Origin: JBHENC01 sp051000345
GTDB taxonomy: Bacteria; Acidobacteriota; Blastocatellia; Pyrinomonadales; Pyrinomonadaceae
Direction of reading: 5' to 3'
DNA: 18,129 bases
Assembly: GCA_051000345.1 (NCBI GenBank)
Contig: JBPCOJ010000081.1
Coordinates: 1-18,129, forward strand
Shown in pieces: positions 14,404 to 18,129 of the stretch (position 1 is its first letter; the number at the start of each line of letters is the position of its first letter). The notes beneath the pieces were generated by a model. That model was not told where the DNA came from. It saw only the letters and a list, made by a program, of their open reading frames with translations, and did not search any database. The position numbers were made by a program, and so were the translations under genes.

Positions 14404-14925
14404 ATGCCGAATCTTTCTTACATCTCTCCGAAAGCGACGGTCAGGGAAAGTTTAATTCAGGGAAGAGGTCTTTTTGCCGTCGCGCCCATTGAAAGGGGAG
14501 AAATTGTCGCCGTCAAAGGCGGGCATATCTTCAATCGGCAGACGCTCGATGACATGAAGAATTCGCTTGGCGCGGCTGAAATACAGATCGGTGAAAATCT
14601 TTTTATCGGCCCTTTGAGCGAAGCGGAGCGTGAGGGCAGTATGATTTTCAGCAATCATTCGTGCGACCCGAACATCGGCGTTCAAGGGCAAATTGTTTTC
14701 GTCGCGTTGCGCGACATTCAAGCGGGCGAAGAATTGACGCACGATTGGGCGACGACGGATGATGACACATACGAAATGTCGTGCAACTGCGGTTCGCAGA
14801 CTTGCCGCAAAGTTATCACAGGGCAAGATTGGAAAAGAAAGGATTTACAGGAGAAGTATGGCACTTACATTTCATGGTATTTGCTGGAGAAGATAAAAAG
14901 AGAGCGGCAAGAAGATACGACATAA
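14404..14925 (+). CDS. SET-domain protein with post-SET cysteine motif (putative protein lysine methyltransferase)
   Basis: From ATG 14404 the protein has 173 residues, nearly all a SET fold. SET proteins transfer a methyl group from S-adenosylmethionine to lysine. Landmarks are SLIQGRGLFAVAPIERGE (16-33), NHSCDPN (84-90, the pseudoknot and SAM/lysine site), GEELTHDW (108-115) and the zinc-binding post-SET CNCGSQTC (127-134). In most SET enzymes the fourth element reads GEELTYDY or similar with a catalytic Tyr; here Trp115 is in that place, so activity is uncertain. The frame extends to a GTG at 14356 within the preceding gene, but the ATG fits the family's usual N-terminus. No good ribosome binding site is visible. 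Bacterial SET proteins of this size are widespread; targets are unknown. Confidence 0.87.
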   Translation: MPNLSYISPKATVRESLIQGRGLFAVAPIERGEIVAVKGGHIFNRQTLDDMKNSLGAAEIQIGENLFIGPLSEAEREGSMIFSNHSCDPNIGVQGQIVFVALRDIQAGEELTHDWATTDDDTYEMSCNCGSQTCRKVITGQDWKRKDLQEKYGTYISWYLLEKIKRERQEDTT

Positions 14926-15058
14926 CGCGCCGGTGACGGGCGGCGAGAAGCGCGAATCAGGCATCAAAACTCCATCGCAAAACGCTGCTGCTTTAATTTT
15001 GTGCGAAAAGAAAACTTTGCGAATACTCCTGTCACTTTCAAGAGGTAAGGTTTGAGTT

Positions 15059-15955
15059 ATGAATGAAATTTTTGCGTATCCGTCGAGCGCGGGTCAGAAG
15101 AGTTTGTGCCGCCGTTTTGCTTTATCGCCTGTTGTTTTAGTGAGTTTGCTAATTGCGTTGTGCGCGATTGGCGCGGCAGTTTTGTTTGCGGCGTCGAATA
15201 AAAGTTTCGTGCGGTATAACTCGGCGGCGGCGTTTGTGCCGAACAATGAATGGGCATTAGCGGCTACGGGTGCTGCGGCAAAGGGCGGTTGGGCGATTCG
15301 CGGGGAATTGTCGGAGACGTGTACGTGCAGTGTGCCGTGTACGTGTAATTTCGGGCAGGGGCCGTCGCCGCATTCGTATTGCCATCCGTTTTATTCTTTC
15401 GATATACGCGAAGGCCGCTACGGTGACGTATCGCTAAACGGTTTGCATTTCGGCGCGGCTGATTTGCAGAACGGGGAAACGATTTTCATAGACGAGCGCG
15501 CCGACCAGAAGCAGCGCGAAGCTTTGAAGATTATCGCCGCGCGCGTTATCGATCATGCTTCGCCGGAAGAAACGGAGGCGAAGGTCAAAGAGATTTCTCC
15601 GCGCATACGCTTCGCCGCCGTCAAGCAAGAGTATGGCGACAGGCATAATCATTTGATGGTTGCAGGACTCGGCGAATTCGCCGCCGATTACATTATGGGC
15701 TTGGACGATTCGCAACCGCTCACCGTGCGCAACAATACGACTTGGCGCATCAAGGATTCGATCAAAGCGAAGACGAGCGTGTTTCGCGTCAAAGCGGGGC
15801 GCGATGCAATTGACACGAAGAACACGAACAGTAATCAAGGCGAATTCGAGTACACGGATAAAACGGATTTCGGAAGCCCCGCAACTTGGGCGTGCGGCGG
15901 CGCGAGCGCGTGCGGCGACATGAGCAAAAATCATCACGAACACGGCACACAATAG
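15059..15955 (+). CDS. Membrane-anchored DUF1326-family protein
   Basis: A 298-residue protein with an N-terminal membrane segment (about 23-44, PVVLVSLLIALCAIGAAVLF) after a basic SLCRRF, so the rest probably faces the periplasm. At 77-96 it has GGWAIRGELSETCTC followed by SVPCTC, the typical DUF1326 start, with Cys88, Cys90, Cys94 and Cys96, and another Cys at 108. Most DUF1326 proteins are about 200-220 residues; the extra length is the anchor and spacer. Near the C-terminus are WACGGASACG and a His-rich tail (HHEH). The Cys/His clusters suggest metal or redox chemistry, which is inference; the family has no established function that I know. AGAGGTAAGG lies shortly before the ATG. The GlsB-like gene follows after 32 bases and is likely co-transcribed. 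Confidence 0.88.
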   Translation: MNEIFAYPSSAGQKSLCRRFALSPVVLVSLLIALCAIGAAVLFAASNKSFVRYNSAAAFVPNNEWALAATGAAAKGGWAIRGELSETCTCSVPCTCNFGQGPSPHSYCHPFYSFDIREGRYGDVSLNGLHFGAADLQNGETIFIDERADQKQREALKIIAARVIDHASPEETEAKVKEISPRIRFAAVKQEYGDRHNHLMVAGLGEFAADYIMGLDDSQPLTVRNNTTWRIKDSIKAKTSVFRVKAGRDAIDTKNTNSNQGEFEYTDKTDFGSPATWACGGASACGDMSKNHHEHGTQ

Positions 15956-15987
15956 CAGCGAGCGATTAATAGAAAGAGGAGACTTTT

Positions 15988-16263
15988 ATGGGCTTGTTCG
16001 ATTTTCTTCTTTTGCTGCTCATCGCGGGCGTGTGCGGTTCTCTCGGTCAGGCGATCAGCGGTTATTCGCGCGGCGGGTGTCTGGCAGCGATTGCCTTAGG
16101 CTTTATCGGCGCTCTCATCGGCTTGTGGCTGGCGCGTTTTTTCGGGCTGCCGGAAGTCTTCGCTGTGAACATCGGCGGCACGCGTTTTCCGATTATCTGG
16201 TCGATCATCGGCTCCGCGCTTTTCGTCGCTGTAATTAGTTTGCTCACGCGGCGACGTGTTTAG
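15988..16263 (+). CDS. GlsB/YeaQ/YmgE-family membrane protein (transglycosylase-associated)
   Basis: A 91-residue, three-span inner-membrane protein. The spans are LFDFLLLLLIAGVCGSLG, CLAAIALGFIGALIGLWLA and IIWSIIGSALFVAVISLL, with a basic RRR end. The Gly-rich second span (ALGFIGALIGLWLARFFGL) is the hallmark of the family, which is linked to envelope stress and is often induced in stationary phase. Length is typical (80-95 residues). AGAGGAG lies before the ATG. It follows the DUF1326 gene closely and is ended by a hairpin at 16267-16291. Confidence 0.88.
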   Translation: MGLFDFLLLLLIAGVCGSLGQAISGYSRGGCLAAIALGFIGALIGLWLARFFGLPEVFAVNIGGTRFPIIWSIIGSALFVAVISLLTRRRV

Positions 16264-16266
16264 AGT

Positions 16267-16291
16267 TAAAAGTCTAAAGTTCAGACTTTTA
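16267..16291 (+). terminator. Hairpin terminator after the GlsB-like gene
   Basis: TAAAAGTCT (16267-16275) and AGACTTTTA (16283-16291) form a nine-pair perfect stem around a seven-base loop, starting three bases after the stop codon. The T run is inside the stem and no further T tract follows, so efficiency is uncertain. Confidence 0.55.
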
Positions 16292-16383
16292 GTGTTAGAC
16301 GCGCGCTTGCCTCAGCGGTTATACTCGCTCTTCAAAGTTCAACAATTATCGCCGGGTATATTTTATTAGACAGCGCGTGCGCC

Positions 16384-18081
16384 ATGGCATCAAAGGACGC
16401 GTGCAGGGTGAGCCATCCTCTCAGCTTTATGACCGCCTTCGATTCCCACAAATCAAAAAGCCTTGCGCCGCTCGATTTGAGCGATTTTCGCAAACGCTAT
16501 CCGCTGACGGTGGCGAATTTCGGCGCGCTCGCCGGACGCGAAGCATGGCTGCAGCGAATCTGGGAATTGGATGCGCGCTGGCAGGAGTCGATGGAGCGGC
16601 AGGCGGACGCCGCGCCGGAAGTCTTTGTACACGCCGCGCCGCCCGCTAACTTAAGCGTCGAAGCGGAGTTTGAAATCATTTACGCGGGCGGCGTGTTAGG
16701 GCTGCTTCACGCGGCGACGATGGGCGTGCGCTACAATCGTCGCGTGATGGTTTTCGACGCGCACACGGTCGGGCGCACGCATCGTGATTGGAATATATCC
16801 GACGAAGAATTGCGCGAGTTCGATCTCGCAGGGCTATTTACAAAGGAAGAAATCGAAGCCGCCGTCGTTAATCGCTATCGTTCAGGCTTCGTCAAATTCC
16901 ACGACGCCGCATCGCGCGTCAAAGCGCCGCCGCTCTGGATGAACAACGTGCTGGATGTGGCGATTGACGCAGACACGCTGCTTCAGTTGGCAGCGCGAAA
17001 ACTTCGTTTATGCGAGGGCGCGGCGCAGTTTGACAGCACGCGTTTTGTGCGTTGTTACGTGCAGCCGGATAAGGTTTATGTGCTGGTGGAAGACGCGCGG
17101 ACGAAGCGGCAAAGATTATTCGCGGCGCGGCTGTTTGTAGATGCGACGGGAACGAATTCGAGCGTCGCCCGACAGCTCAACGAAAATCGCGCGCTGACAC
17201 ACGTTTGCCCGACGGTCGGCACAGTGTCGCGCGGCTTCGTGCACGGGGAAGAACCGGATCAAGTTGATTTCAGCGTCGGCGAAATTTTAGTGAGCAACGA
17301 GGATGCGCGTGATCATAGACAATTAATCTGGGAAGGCTTTGCGGGCAGCCCGAAGCGAGACGACTACACGACGTATCTTTTCTTTTACGACGCCATCGAT
17401 TCGCCCGCAGATAAATCTCTGCTCGCGCTTTTCGAGCAATACTTCGAGGCGCTGCCGCGTTACAAGCGCGCGGGCGCGCAGTGGCGCGTCGTCAAACCCG
17501 TGTTCGGCTATATTCCTAGCTTTCATCATCATGGTTGGAACAACCGCAAGCGCACGGCAACGGATCGAGTGATGCTTGTGGGAGACGCGGCAGGATTATC
17601 GAGTCCGCTGACGTTTTGCGGCTTCGGCTCGCATGTGCGCAATCTGGAGCGCTTGACGCGTCTCACAGACAACGTGCTGGCGGCGGATTCATTGGATGCT
17701 GCGGCGCTCTCGTCAATCAATGCTTATGAGCCGCGCGTCGCGCAGATGGCGAGCCTCGCGGAATTTTTGCGCCCGACGCCACGAAGCGCGCCGTTTGCCG
17801 TCAATGAAACTTTGAACGCGGTGATGGCCGCGTTGCATGAATTAGACGAACGCGTGCGGCGCGAGCTTTTTCAAGATCGAATGACGTTTGCCGCATTCAA
17901 AAATCTACTTGGCCGCACCGCCAAACTTTATCCGCGTATCTTCGGACGAGTGCGCGAACACCTCGGCGCGCGCGGCACATTCTGGTGGCTCGCCAATATC
18001 GGCAAAGCCATTATTCACGAACGACATGAGCAAACAAAAGCAGAAAGCGAAAAGGCGCAGAGCGAAAGTAAATTAAAGTAG
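16384..18081 (+). CDS. CruA/CruP-type FAD-dependent lycopene cyclase family protein
   Basis: This 565-residue flavoprotein resembles the CruA/CruP family, known from green sulfur bacteria and cyanobacteria, in which CruA cyclises the ends of lycopene. The FAD-binding start IIYAGGVLGLLHAATMG lies unusually far in, at 98-114, after about 95 residues of N-terminal extension. It continues with RDWNISDEELREFDLAGLF (134-152), the ATG motif region FVDATGTNS (251-259), VMLVGDAAGLSSPLTFCGFG (396-415) and a helical C-terminal part ending in a charged tail. These blocks match CruA/CruP in order and spacing, not CrtY or CrtL. No other carotenoid gene is in the window, so it may act elsewhere or be a CruP-like paralogue of unknown role. 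ATG 16429 (Met16) is an alternative start; neither start has a clear ribosome binding site. Confidence 0.8.
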   Translation: MASKDACRVSHPLSFMTAFDSHKSKSLAPLDLSDFRKRYPLTVANFGALAGREAWLQRIWELDARWQESMERQADAAPEVFVHAAPPANLSVEAEFEIIYAGGVLGLLHAATMGVRYNRRVMVFDAHTVGRTHRDWNISDEELREFDLAGLFTKEEIEAAVVNRYRSGFVKFHDAASRVKAPPLWMNNVLDVAIDADTLLQLAARKLRLCEGAAQFDSTRFVRCYVQPDKVYVLVEDARTKRQRLFAARLFVDATGTNSSVARQLNENRALTHVCPTVGTVSRGFVHGEEPDQVDFSVGEILVSNEDARDHRQLIWEGFAGSPKRDDYTTYLFFYDAIDSPADKSLLALFEQYFEALPRYKRAGAQWRVVKPVFGYIPSFHHHGWNNRKRTATDRVMLVGDAAGLSSPLTFCGFGSHVRNLERLTRLTDNVLAADSLDAAALSSINAYEPRVAQMASLAEFLRPTPRSAPFAVNETLNAVMAALHELDERVRRELFQDRMTFAAFKNLLGRTAKLYPRIFGRVREHLGARGTFWWLANIGKAIIHERHEQTKAESEKAQSESKLK

Positions 18082-18099
18082 AAGAGTGGAGGGGGGGGA

Positions 18100-18128
18100 G
18101 GGGCGGGTTTGACCTTCACCCCCGCCCC
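18100..18128 (+). terminator. G/C-rich hairpin at the window end
   Basis: GGGGCGGG (18100-18107) pairs perfectly with CCCGCCCC (18121-18128) across a 13-base loop, about 19 bases after the stop of the flavoprotein gene. Eight G bases in a row precede it (18091-18098). It could be a terminator, but no T tract is visible because the sequence ends. Confidence 0.4.
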
Positions 18129-18129
18129 C

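Noticed and set aside
1..18129. tRNA, rRNA, CRISPR arrays, insertion sequences and attachment sites
   Set aside because: Reading through both strands I saw no cloverleaf, spaced direct repeats, transposase motifs or terminal inverted repeats. GCGCGC runs recur but are explained by Ala GCG and Arg CGC codons.

Overview
The window (about 18.1 kb, moderately GC-rich, full of GCGC-type runs from Ala GCG and Arg CGC codons) looks like the chromosome of a free-living, aerobic, Gram-negative-type soil or sediment bacterium. Several things fit Acidobacteriota, class Blastocatellia or relatives: several exported proteins, a small secreted carboxypeptidase-regulatory-like protein, a secreted imidazolonepropionase-like amidohydrolase, a DUF1326 protein and a CruA/CruP-type flavoprotein. 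This placement is inference; there is no rRNA or other phylogenetic marker here.

Layout. 1-3307: the 3' part of a PIG3-type quinone oxidoreductase, then an exported M1 zinc aminopeptidase. 3337-4020: an AT-richer island holding one unrecognised gene with a C-terminal membrane segment, split by an in-frame TGA. 4194-10978: an ergothioneine locus. egtB points left and is followed by a previously easy-to-miss 59-codon gene. The divergent operon egtD - egtA - egtV - egtU points right: histidine betaine synthesis, gamma-glutamylcysteine synthesis, then an OpuC/EgtUV-type ABC importer whose permease and binding protein are fused. No egtC or egtE is in the window. 11015-12743: two exported proteins of unknown role on the minus strand around a small plus-strand gene that ends in a clear bidirectional terminator. 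13047-14925: a secreted amidohydrolase followed closely by a SET-domain protein. 15059-16263: a membrane-anchored Cys-rich DUF1326 protein and a GlsB/YeaQ-type membrane protein, then a terminator. 16384-18081: a CruA/CruP-like lycopene cyclase family flavoprotein. The window ends in a G/C-rich hairpin.

How the genes work together. EgtD trimethylates histidine, the glutamate-cysteine ligase supplies gamma-glutamylcysteine, EgtB joins sulfur donor and histidine betaine by an iron/O2-dependent sulfoxide synthase reaction, and the EgtUV-like importer could recover ergothioneine or a related betaine from outside. Pairing the pathway with a likely importer in one locus is the most interesting system here. 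The divergent egtB/egtD intergenic region has a promoter-like pair and a terminator-like hairpin ahead of egtD. All four proteins with clear cleavable signal peptides have Ala-Gln at the predicted cleavage site, suggesting N-terminal pyroglutamate on exported proteins.
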